A stretch of DNA of 64,000 bases from Cribrihabitans_A pelagius (lineage in GTDB: Bacteria > Pseudomonadota > Alphaproteobacteria > Rhodobacterales > Rhodobacteraceae): contig NZ_JBMERR010000018.1 of assembly GCF_048820915.1 (NCBI RefSeq), positions 1 through 64,000 of the forward strand. Direction: 5' to 3'. Shown piece by piece: positions 8,679 through 17,655 of this stretch (positions are counted from its first letter, which is position 1; the number at the start of each line of letters is the position of its first letter). A program made the translations under genes and the position numbers. Below the pieces are notes generated by a model. That model saw only the letters and a program-made list of their open reading frames with translations. It did not search any database and was not told the origin of the DNA.

Positions 8679-9728
8679 ATGGCGGCCATTACCAAAGAGC
8701 GGACTAGTGGCCGCGGCGGCAAGGGCGGCGCTGTCACCTATCAGCCGACCGGCGTGATCTGCTTGATCCAGCCGTGGGATTTCCCGCTCCGCCGGCCGGC
8801 ACGTGTGCTGGCGGCCGACCTGATCGCGGGTAATGGCTGCACCCTGAAACCTGCCGGCACCTGCACCGGATCGGACCTGCAGCTGCGCGGACTGTGTATC
8901 GAGCCGGGGCTGCCCGTGGACCTGGTCCAGGTGATCCTGATCGGCCACGACGTGAGCGACATGCTGATGGGGCACTCCAAGGTGCGCGGCGTCACCATGA
9001 CCGGCAGCGATGCCGCCGACCGCCACATCGACGCCACCGCCGCGAAGGCGCTGATAAAGACGGTGCTGGAGCTGGGCTCCAAGGACGCCTATCCGGTGCC
9101 GGAGGATGGCGGCTTCGAAACAGCCGTGAAATACTCGGTGACGGGTCGGCTCTACAACAACGGCGAGACCTGCGTGCCGGCCAAGTGCCTCATCGTCACG
9201 GATATGGCCTATGACGCCTTCACCGCGGCGTTCGTGGATCAGAGGCAAGAGATCCGCATGGGCGACCCGATGAAGAAGGACAGCCAGCCCGGCCCGCTCT
9301 CCAGCCAGGAGCAGTTCGGCACCGTGAAGAAACTGGTGGAGAAAAGTGCCGGACTCGGGGCCAAGATGCTCTGCGGCGATGAAGTGCCCACGGGCGGGGG
9401 CGCCAATTATCCGGCCGCCGTTCTTGCCGGGCTGAAACCCGGGATGCCCGCTTGTGATGACCAGATGCTCGGCACCGTCGTCTCGACTATCCGGGCCAAG
9501 GACGATGCAGACGCGATGCGGCTTGCCAATGAGAGCCGCTGTGGCCTGGGCGCCGGTATCTTCCCGCAGGACGGGCAACGGGCCTTGGAACTTGGGCGGC
9601 GTCACCTCGGCACCGGCATGATCCGCGTCAACTCCTTCGGGGCGGCGGACCCGAACATGCCCCTCGGCGGCGTCAAGGACTCGGGCTGCGGCCGCGAGCC
9701 CGGCGGCTTTGGCATGAGAAATTCGTAA
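8679..9728 (+). pseudogene. decaying succinate-semialdehyde/aldehyde dehydrogenase
   Basis: Residues from about 15 on resemble NAD(P)-dependent aldehyde dehydrogenases of the succinate-semialdehyde type (TYQPTGVICLIQPW, LIGHDVSD, NNGETC, LGGVKDSG), but roughly the first 110 residues are missing. The start is taken at 8679 (GAGGGAG ahead). The catalytic Cys (165) and general-base Glu (131) remain. The oxyanion-hole Asn of W-N-F-P is Asp (PWDFP), and the cofactor-binding E-x-F-G-P is Q-M-L-G-T. At the end, GGFGMRNS-stop hides a one-base deletion near 9720: the next frame reads FVNIKAIYLP-stop, the normal family ending, with its TGA at 9752-9754 overlapping the GST start. I read it as a pseudogene. 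Confidence 0.8.
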
Positions 9729-9750
9729 ACATAAAGGCGATCTATCTCCC

Positions 9751-10365
9751 ATGATTACTCTGCACGCACTGAAATACTCCCGCGCAACCCGCGTTCTGTG
9801 GCTGCTGGCCGATCTGGACCAGCCCTGCGAGCGCATCGACTACGAGCGCACCGCCGAATTCCGCGCGCCGGAGGCGCTGTCCGGGGTGCACCCCCTCGGC
9901 AAGTCGCCGGTGATCGAGGACGGGGGGCAGATGATCGCCGAATCCGCGTCGATCCTGCGCTACCTGGCGGCCAAGTTCGGCGATACCAGCCACCAGCCGG
10001 AGGCCGGGACGGAGGCATTCTGGCGCCACGAGTCGCTGCTGGATTACGTCGAGTCCTCCTTTGCCGAGGCGGCACTGCCGGTGATCCTGCCCGCTTTCCG
10101 CGGCAAGGCGGCGCCGGAGCAGGCGAGAGCGGCGCTGAACAAGCACCTGAGTTACATCAGCGGCGAGCTGGGCGAGGGGCCGATGCTGTTTGGCAGCCAG
10201 CTGATGCTGGCGGATATCCAGATGTCTTACCTGCTGGCGCTGCTGGATCATTTCGGACTGATGGGCGGGCATCCCAAGGTCGCGGCCTATTGGCGGGCGC
10301 TGCAGCAGCAGCCCGGATACATCGCCGCGGCCGAGGCCGCAGGCCCGATGGCCCCGCCGAATTAA
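9751..10365 (+). CDS. glutathione S-transferase family protein
   Basis: A 204-residue cytosolic protein with an N-terminal thioredoxin-like half (ITLHALKYSRATRVLWLLADL, then the GKSPVIEDGG and ESASILRYL motifs that bind glutathione) and an all-helical C-terminal half. The length is normal. Ser/Tyr candidates near residue 10 could activate glutathione, but the substrate is unknown. The start codon overlaps the ghost stop of the damaged upstream aldehyde dehydrogenase (cca-tga against ATGA). The two were therefore probably once a translationally coupled detoxification pair. Confidence 0.88.
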   Translation: MITLHALKYSRATRVLWLLADLDQPCERIDYERTAEFRAPEALSGVHPLGKSPVIEDGGQMIAESASILRYLAAKFGDTSHQPEAGTEAFWRHESLLDYVESSFAEAALPVILPAFRGKAAPEQARAALNKHLSYISGELGEGPMLFGSQLMLADIQMSYLLALLDHFGLMGGHPKVAAYWRALQQQPGYIAAAEAAGPMAPPN

Positions 10366-10599
10366 CCCGGTGCGGGGCACCGCGCCGCGCCTGAAAACGA
10401 GATGATCGTGAGCCTGAAAGTTCTCGTCGCCGGGGCCGTGGCGACCGGACGCTTGGACGGCCAGGCGTTAAACCTGCAGCCGCTCTGACCCGCGCGCGGC
10501 CCTGATACAGGCCCTGACATGCTGCGCATTGTGCTTTCGCCCCGGCTGGCTCATGATCGCGGCCGAAGGGCGGGCCGGGCCCGCGGGGAGGGACAAGAC
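10366..10599. other. short intergenic stretch, nothing recognised
   Basis: These 234 bases contain a 28-codon frame (10402-10488) without a convincing ribosome site or homology and an N-terminal extension of the next gene's frame that I do not accept. A GGGAGGGAC ribosome site sits just before 10600. Nothing else stands out. Confidence 0.4.
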
Positions 10600-11430
10600 A
10601 TGACCATCGGCGAGACATTCCGCGCGCTGCATCAGCGGGGCAACCCCTTTATCCTGGCCAACGCTTGGGACGCGGGCAGCGCCAAGGTCCTGGCGGCGCT
10701 GGGCGCTCAGGCGATCGGCAGCACGTCGAGCGGCCATGCCTTCACGCTGGGGCGGCCCGACATGGGCCATGTCACCCGGGACGAGGCGCTGGCCCATGCG
10801 CAGGACTTGGTTGCGGCGACGCCGCTGCCGGTCTCGGGCGATTTCGAAAACGGCTATGGCGATGCGCCCGGGACCGTGGCCGAAACGGTGCGGCTGGCAG
10901 CGGAGGCGGGGCTTGCGGGCTGTTCGATCGAGGACACCGACATGGCTGATGGCGGCGCCTATGGCTTTGATCTGGCGGTGGAGCGCATCCGCGCCGCCGC
11001 CGCTGCCGCCCGCGCGCTGCCGCAGGATTTCGTGCTGGTGGCGCGGGCCGATGGCATCATGAACGGCGTCTACGATATCGAAGAGGCGCTGCGGCGCCTG
11101 CGCGCCTTCGATGCAGCCGGAGCGGACTGCCTCTATGTGCCGCTGCCGGCTGCGATGGCGGATCTGCAACGGGTTTGCGAAGCCACCGAAAAGCCGGTGA
11201 ACGTGCTGGCGGCAGGTCCTTACGCCGGTGTACCGCGGGCGGAGTTTGCGCGGACCGGGGCGGCGCGGATCTCGCTCGGCTCGGCGCTGGCGCGGCTCAC
11301 CCAGACGACGCTGATCGAGGCCGCCCGCGGCATTCTGGGGGAGGGCGATTTCTCCCGCCTGCTTGACGCGATGCCCGGAAGCGAAGTGGACAAGCTGCTG
11401 CTGGGCGGGCCGGGCAGCGCCGCGGACTAA
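10600..11430 (+). CDS. isocitrate lyase/PEP mutase family enzyme
   Basis: A 276-residue TIM-barrel enzyme of the PEP mutase/isocitrate lyase superfamily. The start at 10600 (MTIGETF) follows GGGAGGGA at good spacing; an upstream ATG at 10519 adds an Arg-rich stretch that does not fit. The metal and substrate loop SGDFENGYGDAP (about residues 84-95) and the GCSIEDTD strand are family hallmarks. The KKCGH loop of true isocitrate lyases is absent, so C-C bond cleavage of a small 2-hydroxy- or oxalacetate-type substrate is more likely. The actual substrate is unknown. It stands alone after the GST gene. Confidence 0.85.
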   Translation: MTIGETFRALHQRGNPFILANAWDAGSAKVLAALGAQAIGSTSSGHAFTLGRPDMGHVTRDEALAHAQDLVAATPLPVSGDFENGYGDAPGTVAETVRLAAEAGLAGCSIEDTDMADGGAYGFDLAVERIRAAAAAARALPQDFVLVARADGIMNGVYDIEEALRRLRAFDAAGADCLYVPLPAAMADLQRVCEATEKPVNVLAAGPYAGVPRAEFARTGAARISLGSALARLTQTTLIEAARGILGEGDFSRLLDAMPGSEVDKLLLGGPGSAAD

Positions 11431-11494
11431 GAGCGGGCAGAGGAGGGGGCGCCTCCGCCTGTCGGTGCCCCGTGGCCTGGCGGTCCGGCCGGGC

Positions 11495-13873
11495 TCAGAA
11501 ATCCTGCCAGAGATCCTTTGCCGCATTGCCTTCCAGCGCTGCCTTGGCGGGTTTGGGCGGCTGCGCGTCCGCGTGCCAGCCGCGGCCATGGGCCGAGGCG
11601 GCCTGCGGCGCCGCGGCTTGCGGGGGCGCAGCGGACGGCGCCTGGGCAGGGGCTGCGGCCTTGGCGGCGGCGCCGGGACCGAGGTTGAAGTGTGAGACGA
11701 GTTCGGCCAGCTTCGACGCATCCGAGTTCAGCATGTGGCCGGCCGCGGTGGCCTCTTCGACCATGGCAGCGTTCTGCTGGGTCACCTCGTCGAGCTGGCT
11801 GACACCGGTGTTAATCTCGGCCAGGCCAGTGGACTGTTCCGCCGCGCCCTCGGCGATACCCGAGACCAGCCCGGCGATATGGCTCACCCGGCTGACGATC
11901 CCGCTCAGCGCCTCGCCGGTCTTGCCGACAAGGTCGACGCCGCGCGCCACGTGTTTCGAACTGTCGCCGATCAGCGTCTTGATCTCCATCGCCGCATCCG
12001 ACGAGCGCTGTGCGAGCGCGCGGACTTCGCTTGCGACCACGGCAAAGCCCTTGCCCGCTTCGCCCGCGCGCGCGGCCTCGACACCTGCATTCAGGGCAAG
12101 CAGGTTGGTCTGGAAGGCGATGTCGTCGATCACGCTGATGATCTGCGAGATATGCGTGGAGGACTGTTCGATCTCGGTCATTGCGGCCACCGCGTCGCGG
12201 ACCACGCCGCTGCTGGCCTCGGCCTCGCTGCGGGCTTCGCCCATGGTGCTTTCCACCGAGCGCGCGCCTTCGGCGGCGGATTTGACGCTGGCGGTCAGCT
12301 CATCGAGCGCCGCGGCGGTTTCCTCCAGCGTTGCGGCCTGGGTTTCGGTGCGGCGCGACAGGTCATCGGAGGACTGGCTGATCTCGCCCGCGCCGCTGCG
12401 GATGCTGCTCGCGGCCTCGATCACCTGTGCGATGGTGCTGTGCAGCGTCTTGACGGTCATGTTGAAGTCGTGCCGCAGCTGTTCGTGGCCGGCCGGGAAG
12501 GGCGCCTTGATCGGCTGCGAGAAGTCGCCGCCCGCGAGGCGCACCAGCCCCGCGCTGAGGCTTGCAACCACCGCCTCCTGTTCCTGCTGCTGCTGGGCGC
12601 GCTTCTCCTCCGCGGCGCGGCCCTCTCGCAGGTCGTCCTGCAGGCTCACCAGGGTCTTGCCGATCTTGCCGATTTCGTCGCCGCGCCGGGCCTCGGCCAC
12701 TTCGGTGTCGAAATTGCCGCCCGAGACCGCCTCCATGCTGTTGCAGATGCCATCGAGCGGCCGGGTGATCGAGCGGGCAAAGAGCCAGCCGAAGACCGAC
12801 AGCAGCGCCGCTCCAGCAAGCGAGATCAGGATCTGGATGTTGCGGTCGCGCGCCACCGGCGCCAGCAGCTCGGCGCGGTCCTGCTCGATTGCGATGGCCC
12901 AGGTGGTGTTGAGCATCGGTACCGGTGCGGCATAAGCCGCCACGCTCTGGCCGCTGAGGCCGGTGGTTTCGGCAAAGAATCCCGCGGTTCCGTCCAGCGC
13001 CGCCGCGATATGGGGGCCGCCGGGCAGGGTTTCGAGCGCCGCATGGCCGCCGCCGAAGCGCGAGTTGGAGCGCGCCCGCAGGTCCTGACCGATCAGGTAG
13101 ACCTCGGCGGTCTCGCCGATGCCCTTGGCGTCGTTCATGATGGTGTTCATCATGTCCACCGGCACCCGCAGCACCAGCACGCCCGCGGTGGAACCGGCAT
13201 CCGTGCCCACCTTGGTGGCCACAAAGGCGGCCGGCGCGCCGCCGTCAGCCGCATAAGGCGCAATGTCGGAGAACAGCACCGCGCCGTCCTCGGCTTCCAG
13301 CGCGGCCTGGAACAGTTTTGCGGCGTCGCTGTCCTTGTAGGGCCCGCTCACCAGGTTGGTGCCGTATTCGTCGCGCTTGAAGACGGTGTAGATCACCTCT
13401 CCCGGCACGCTCACGAGGAAGGCGTCGGTATAGCCCTTGGCGGTCAGCAGGGTGCGGAAGGAATGGTGGAATTTCGAATGGTGGATGTTGTAGGGGATCG
13501 TCTTCTGGCCGCGGTCCAGCAGGTGCCGTTCGCCCGGCGGGTGCGGGTTGGCGGTGATGAAGGTCTCGCGCATCTGGCTGCCCGCATCGGCGCCCAGGCT
13601 GCCCCAGGCGGCCGAGAGGCGCTGCAGCGCGGTGGCAGTGGAGGGCGTGCCGGCCAGCGTCCGCAGGTCGGCGTTGATCGCGCCGATCAGCGTCTCCAGC
13701 GCGGTCTTGCGGCTGGTCACCATCGCCTCGAACTGTTCGTTCGCCTGTTTGATGGCCCGGTTCTGAAAATTCACCGTGCTGGTCACCACCATGAAGGCGG
13801 TGATCAGAATGCCGAAGCCGACCACGAAGAGCGGCAGCTTGTAGGCGATCTTCAGAGATGAAAGTGCTTTCAT
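11495..13873 (-). CDS. methyl-accepting chemotaxis protein with CheR-tether-like tail
   Basis: A 792-residue membrane chemoreceptor. One transmembrane helix lies near residues 12-32 (LPLFVVGFGILITAFMVV) and a second near 335-355 (ILISLAGAALLSVFGWLFA). They flank a roughly 300-residue periplasmic sensor, probably a Cache-type fold. HAMP segments follow, including a second HAMP-like linker, then the methyl-accepting signalling domain with the hairpin tip IDDIAFQTNLLALNAG and VEAARAGEAGKGFAVV. After an Ala/Pro-rich linker the protein ends in LWQDF. This fits the x-W-x-x-F tether that recruits CheR/CheB. The ligand is unknown and no che genes lie nearby. Confidence 0.93.
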   Translation of the reverse strand: MKALSSLKIAYKLPLFVVGFGILITAFMVVTSTVNFQNRAIKQANEQFEAMVTSRKTALETLIGAINADLRTLAGTPSTATALQRLSAAWGSLGADAGSQMRETFITANPHPPGERHLLDRGQKTIPYNIHHSKFHHSFRTLLTAKGYTDAFLVSVPGEVIYTVFKRDEYGTNLVSGPYKDSDAAKLFQAALEAEDGAVLFSDIAPYAADGGAPAAFVATKVGTDAGSTAGVLVLRVPVDMMNTIMNDAKGIGETAEVYLIGQDLRARSNSRFGGGHAALETLPGGPHIAAALDGTAGFFAETTGLSGQSVAAYAAPVPMLNTTWAIAIEQDRAELLAPVARDRNIQILISLAGAALLSVFGWLFARSITRPLDGICNSMEAVSGGNFDTEVAEARRGDEIGKIGKTLVSLQDDLREGRAAEEKRAQQQQEQEAVVASLSAGLVRLAGGDFSQPIKAPFPAGHEQLRHDFNMTVKTLHSTIAQVIEAASSIRSGAGEISQSSDDLSRRTETQAATLEETAAALDELTASVKSAAEGARSVESTMGEARSEAEASSGVVRDAVAAMTEIEQSSTHISQIISVIDDIAFQTNLLALNAGVEAARAGEAGKGFAVVASEVRALAQRSSDAAMEIKTLIGDSSKHVARGVDLVGKTGEALSGIVSRVSHIAGLVSGIAEGAAEQSTGLAEINTGVSQLDEVTQQNAAMVEEATAAGHMLNSDASKLAELVSHFNLGPGAAAKAAAPAQAPSAAPPQAAAPQAASAHGRGWHADAQPPKPAKAALEGNAAKDLWQDF

Positions 13874-13953
13874 GTCGTCCTCCCCTGCCGCGCGAGCCGG
13901 AGGGCTGCGCGGAATCTCGGCAGGCAGAAGACAGCGCAGGCGTTAATTTACCG

Positions 13954-15732
13954 CTAAGCGCCGCATTTGGAGGAAATTGCTGCGGTTTCCGCCGCACGGG
14001 GGGCTCCACCGGGTTCCGGTTTGGCCAGGGTGCAAGCGGCTTCGTGCTGGCTCAGGAACACCTCACCGGTCAGATCCTCCAGGAAATGGCTGCGCTTCAG
14101 CCGGTCCATCACCGGGCCTTTCACCTCGCTCAGATGCAGCCGGATGCCCGCTTCCCGCAGGCGGGTGTTGATTGTCTCCAGCGATTCGAGCGCCGAGAGG
14201 TCGATCTCGTTCACGGCCGGGAACATCAGCACCACGTCGGTCAGTTCGGGCTTGGCGGCGGCATAAGCGGCAAGCTGGTCCTCCAGGTAGCGGGCGTTCG
14301 GGAAGTAGAGGCTTTCGTCCACTCTCAGCGACAGCACATGCGGCTGGGTTTCCACCCGATGGCGCAGCACGTTGCGGAAATGCTCAGTGCCGGGCACGCG
14401 GCCGACCACCGCCATATGCGGGCGCGAGGTCTTGTAGAGATGCACGAGGATCGACGTCAGCACACCAGCCGACACACCGGCCTCCACCCCGGCCAGCAGG
14501 GTGAGCGCGATGGTGATGGCGACGGCGGCAAAGTCGGCGCGGCTGAAGGCCCAGGCGCGTTTCAGGATTGAAAAGTCGACCAGGCTCAGCACTGCGGTGA
14601 TGATAGTCGCGGCAAGCACCGCCTTCGGCAAGTAGTGGATCAGCGGTGTGAGGTACAGCGCGGCCAGCGCCAGCCCAAGCGCGGTGAAGGCGCCCGCGGC
14701 GGGGGTCTCGGCGCCGGCATCATGGTTCACCACCGAGCGGGAGAAGCCGCCCGTGACAGGGAAGCCGCCGCTGAAAGCCGCGCCGAGGTTTGCTGCGCCA
14801 AGCCCGATCAGCTCCTGATCGGGGTCGATGCGCTGGCGCTTTTTTGCGGCAAGTGTCTGCGCGACGGAGATGCTTTCGACAAAGCCGATGATGGAGATCA
14901 GCAGCGCGGGAAGCGCCAGCTGCGAAATCAGCGCTGGTGAGAAGGACGGGAGGGTCAGCGGAGGCAGGCTTTGCGGCACGTCGCCGACGATGGCAACGCC
15001 GCGCGCCTCCAGCCCGAAAGCCCGCACCGCAAGCGTCGCGGCAGCAATGGCAAGCACCGGCCCGGCCTTGGCGCCCAGATCAGCGAGCCGCGGGCCGAGC
15101 CCGATCCGGCGCAAAAGCGGTTTCAGCCCGCCGCGCACCCAAAACAGGAAGGCGGTTGCCGAAACACCGATAAGCAGCGTGATGACATTCGTGCTGCCGA
15201 GGTTCTCCGACAGGCCCGCAAGGATCTCCGGCAGCGTGTGGCCGCCGCCTTCCACGCCAAGGATGTGGCGCAGCTGGCTGGCGGCGATCAGCAAGCCGCT
15301 GGCGGTGATGAAGCCCGCGATCACGGGGTGCGACAGGAAGTTGGCCAGAAACCCAAGCCGCAGAAGCCCCAGCGCCAGAAGCATTGCTCCCGAGAGCCCC
15401 GCCAGCGTCAGCGCCGCCGCTGCGTATCCTGCCGTGCCGCTCTGCGCCGCCTCACCCACGGCAGCCGCGGTCATAAGTGACACCACGGCCACCGGTCCCA
15501 CCGCCAGCGAGCGCGAGGTGCCGAAGACCGCATAAAGCAGGATCGGCACGATCGAGGCATAGATCCCGGCCTCGGGCGGCAGACCGGCCAGCAGCGCATA
15601 GGCCAGGGACTGCGGGATCAGCATGATAGTCACGATCACCGCCGCCACCGCATCGCCGGTGAATTCAGCGCGGCCATAGCGGCGGCCCCAGTCGAGGATG
15701 GGCAGGTATTGCGTCAGCGGGCGCAGGGACAT
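13954..15732 (-). CDS. SulP-family anion/sulfate permease with STAS domain
   Basis: A 592-residue inner-membrane transporter of the SLC26/SulP family. It opens with LRPLTQYLPILDWGRRYGR, followed by about 12-14 hydrophobic segments including SLAYALLAGLPPEAGIYAS, the SulP signature region. A cytosolic STAS domain occupies about residues 440-560 (VVLMFPAVNEIDLSALESLE). The gene is 39 bases downstream of the Blh-type dioxygenase and in the same direction, so it is probably the last gene of the pmpAB-blh operon. Export or uptake of sulfite/sulfate produced from persulfide oxidation would fit that context, but SulP proteins also move bicarbonate or other anions. Confidence 0.88.
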   Translation of the reverse strand: MSLRPLTQYLPILDWGRRYGRAEFTGDAVAAVIVTIMLIPQSLAYALLAGLPPEAGIYASIVPILLYAVFGTSRSLAVGPVAVVSLMTAAAVGEAAQSGTAGYAAAALTLAGLSGAMLLALGLLRLGFLANFLSHPVIAGFITASGLLIAASQLRHILGVEGGGHTLPEILAGLSENLGSTNVITLLIGVSATAFLFWVRGGLKPLLRRIGLGPRLADLGAKAGPVLAIAAATLAVRAFGLEARGVAIVGDVPQSLPPLTLPSFSPALISQLALPALLISIIGFVESISVAQTLAAKKRQRIDPDQELIGLGAANLGAAFSGGFPVTGGFSRSVVNHDAGAETPAAGAFTALGLALAALYLTPLIHYLPKAVLAATIITAVLSLVDFSILKRAWAFSRADFAAVAITIALTLLAGVEAGVSAGVLTSILVHLYKTSRPHMAVVGRVPGTEHFRNVLRHRVETQPHVLSLRVDESLYFPNARYLEDQLAAYAAAKPELTDVVLMFPAVNEIDLSALESLETINTRLREAGIRLHLSEVKGPVMDRLKRSHFLEDLTGEVFLSQHEAACTLAKPEPGGAPRAAETAAISSKCGA

Positions 15733-15771
15733 CGCGGGAACCGTTTTAAGGGGATGGGGCGGTGCGCCCGT

Positions 15772-16689
15772 TCAGCGGAAGCGGTTGGCGGGCAGTTTCA
15801 GGTAATGGTGGCCGTCATCCTCGGCCTTGGGCAGGCGGCCGCCGCGCAAGTTCACCTGAAGCGCGGCCAGGATGCGGTCGGGCAGCGCCAAGGTCGCATC
15901 GCGCTCCTGCCGGCGCTTGATATAGTCCTCCCGCGTGGTGCCCTCCTTCACATGTTTGTTCTCCGCCTTGTGTTCGGCCACGGTCGCCTCCCACCTCGGC
16001 TCGTCCCGCCCCGGCGCGCCGTAGTCGTGGCCGATGAAAAGGCGGGTCTCCGGGGGCAGGGACAGGATGGCCTGGATCGTCTCCCACAGCTCGCCCGTGT
16101 CGCCCCCCGGGAAGTCTGACCGCGAGGTGCCCACGTCCGGCTGCATCAGCGTGTCGTGCACGAAAGCCGCATCGCCGCAGACATAGGTGATCGAACCAAG
16201 CGTATGGCCCGGCGACAGCATGACCCTGACGCCGAGGTTGCCGATCTCGAAAGTCTCGCCCTCCTGGAACAGACGGTCGAAGTCGCGCTTGGGGTCGAAG
16301 GCATTCGGCAGGTTGTAGAGGTCCGCCCAGATTTTGGCGATCTCCTGCACCAGCGCGCCGATGGCATTGGGCGCGCCGGTGCGCTCCTTCAGCTGCGCCG
16401 AGGCCATCACGTGGTCGGCATGCGGATGGGTGTCGAGCACCCAGACCACCTCCAGCCCGTTTTCCTCGACCAGGCCCAGCACCTGCTCCAGACTCTCGGT
16501 AGAGAACGTGCCGCTGCGGTGGTCGAAATTCCACACCACGTCGATCAGCGCCGCCTTTTTCGTCTCCGGGTCGGCGCAGATGTACTGGATCGAGCCGGTA
16601 TCGGGTTCGTAGATGCCCCAGACATCGGGGCTGCCCGGGCCGGTGGCGGGGGAAAAGCGCACGACAGGGGTTTCCAGGGGATCGCTCAT
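15772..16689 (-). CDS. blh: MBL-fold persulfide (sulfur) dioxygenase, Blh type
   Basis: A 305-residue metallo-beta-lactamase fold protein of the ETHE1/Blh type, expected to oxidise glutathione persulfide to sulfite with mononuclear iron. Metal ligands appear in DTHPHADHVMAS, SPGHTLGSITYV and FVHDTLMQPDVGTSRSDF. The start at 16689 (MSDPLET) overlaps the stop of the upstream YeeE/YedE gene by ATGA; a longer frame to 16746 is rejected because it runs into that gene. In Agrobacterium and Xylella the bigR operon couples Blh to YeeE/YedE-type transporters under a thiol-switch ArsR repressor. The same set is found here. Confidence 0.87.
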   Translation of the reverse strand: MSDPLETPVVRFSPATGPGSPDVWGIYEPDTGSIQYICADPETKKAALIDVVWNFDHRSGTFSTESLEQVLGLVEENGLEVVWVLDTHPHADHVMASAQLKERTGAPNAIGALVQEIAKIWADLYNLPNAFDPKRDFDRLFQEGETFEIGNLGVRVMLSPGHTLGSITYVCGDAAFVHDTLMQPDVGTSRSDFPGGDTGELWETIQAILSLPPETRLFIGHDYGAPGRDEPRWEATVAEHKAENKHVKEGTTREDYIKRRQERDATLALPDRILAALQVNLRGGRLPKAEDDGHHYLKLPANRFR

Positions 16690-17123
16690 TGGGCTGCTCC
16701 TTTCGAAAACAGGGTGGGGAGGTTGCCTGCATTGCGGGCAAGCCACATGCCCGCAAGCATGAAGGGCACAAAGATCAGCGTGCCGGTGGCGCCAATCGGC
16801 AGCGCGGTGAGCGCCGGGCCGGGGCAGAAGCCGCCGAGCCCCCAGCCGACACCGAACAGTGCTGCGCCAGTGAGGAGTTTGGGGTCGGTGCGGGTGGGGA
16901 TGCGGAACTCATTGTCGAACAGCGGCTTTTGCAGGCGGTTGGTCAGCAGTGCGAAGCCCGGTGCGGTGACCGCAATGGCGCCGCCCATTACGAAGGCGAG
17001 CGAGGGGTCCCACGAGCCGAAGAGATCGAGGAAGTTCAGAACCTTGGCCGGGTTTGCCATACCCGAGAGAATGAGGCCGAGGCCGAAGATCAGGCCGGAG
17101 AGAAGCGCAAAAATCTGTTTCAC
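16686..17123 (-). CDS. pmpB: YeeE/YedE-family half transporter (PmpB-like)
   Basis: A 145-residue membrane protein with about four hydrophobic segments, starting KQIFALLSGLIFGLGLILSG. The GVGWGLGGFCPGPALTAL stretch carries the conserved Cys (GGFCPGPA) of the YeeE/YedE sulfur-transport family. It directly follows the sister gene with a single base between stop and start, and overlaps blh. The pair together equals one full-length YeeE-type transporter, which is thought to import thiosulfate- or sulfane-type sulfur. The exact substrate is inferred. Confidence 0.88.
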   Translation of the reverse strand: MKQIFALLSGLIFGLGLILSGMANPAKVLNFLDLFGSWDPSLAFVMGGAIAVTAPGFALLTNRLQKPLFDNEFRIPTRTDPKLLTGAALFGVGWGLGGFCPGPALTALPIGATGTLIFVPFMLAGMWLARNAGNLPTLFSKGAAQ

Positions 17124-17124
17124 G

Positions 17125-17559
17125 TCAGCCTCCGAACCCGTGACGGACGACCAGCACGGTCACAAACGCCGTCGCCATGAAGGTGACTGTCGCCAGGATC
17201 GACCGCATCGAGCCGCGGGAGATGCCGCAAACGCCATGGCCCGAGGTGCAGCCGCTGCCGAAGACCGCGCCAAAGCCCACCAGGAGCCCGGCCGCTGCCA
17301 TCAGGAGCGGGCTGGAGGGCACCCATTGCTGCGGCCAGCCGCCGGAGGCGAGCGCCCAGAGCGGTGCCGCCAGCAACAGCCCCAGCACGAACATCGCCGA
17401 GACGCCGCGCGCCTCGCCATCGGTGGACCGCGCGAAGATGCGCGAGGTAAGACCGCTGATCCCGGCGATGCGGCCATTGGTGGCCATCAAGAGCACCGCG
17501 GAGACGCCAATCAGCGCGCCGCCCGCGAGCGAGGCCAAGGGGGTGAACTCAGTTTCCAT
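17125..17559 (-). CDS. pmpA: YeeE/YedE-family half transporter (PmpA-like)
   Basis: A 144-residue membrane protein, partner of the next gene. The hydrophobic segments include LAGGALIGVSAVLLMATNGR and LLVGFGAVFGSGCTSGHGVCG. The latter has the paired Cys residues in GSGCTSGHGVCGISRGS typical of the first half of YeeE/YedE proteins. It is the first gene of the operon and is divergent from an ArsR-family regulator 96 bases away. The length is normal for split YeeE/YedE subunits. Confidence 0.88.
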   Translation of the reverse strand: METEFTPLASLAGGALIGVSAVLLMATNGRIAGISGLTSRIFARSTDGEARGVSAMFVLGLLLAAPLWALASGGWPQQWVPSSPLLMAAAGLLVGFGAVFGSGCTSGHGVCGISRGSMRSILATVTFMATAFVTVLVVRHGFGG

Positions 17560-17611
17560 GTCAGCACTCCGTATTCAGGCAGACAACGCCGCCGTGCTTT
17601 CCATCGTTCCA

Positions 17612-17650
17612 TGCTATGCATATATTCCTATTTTCGCATATTCAATAGGG
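17612..17650. promoter_or_regulatory. AT-rich divergent promoter/operator region of pmpA and arsR
   Basis: Between the two divergent starts lies a short AT-rich island in otherwise GC-rich DNA. It holds a repeated GCATAT..TC element (GCATATATTC at 17619-17628 and GCATATTCAA at 17636-17645). Repeated or palindromic ATATTC-type boxes are the known targets of BigR/SqrR-type ArsR repressors. The neighbouring regulator is therefore a good candidate to bind here and control both directions. Exact operator limits cannot be fixed by eye. Confidence 0.5.
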
Positions 17651-17655
17651 CTAAT

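Noticed and set aside
10402..10488. 28-codon frame between the GST and the PEP-mutase-like gene
   Set aside because: No convincing ribosome site, no recognisable similarity and too short to support alone.
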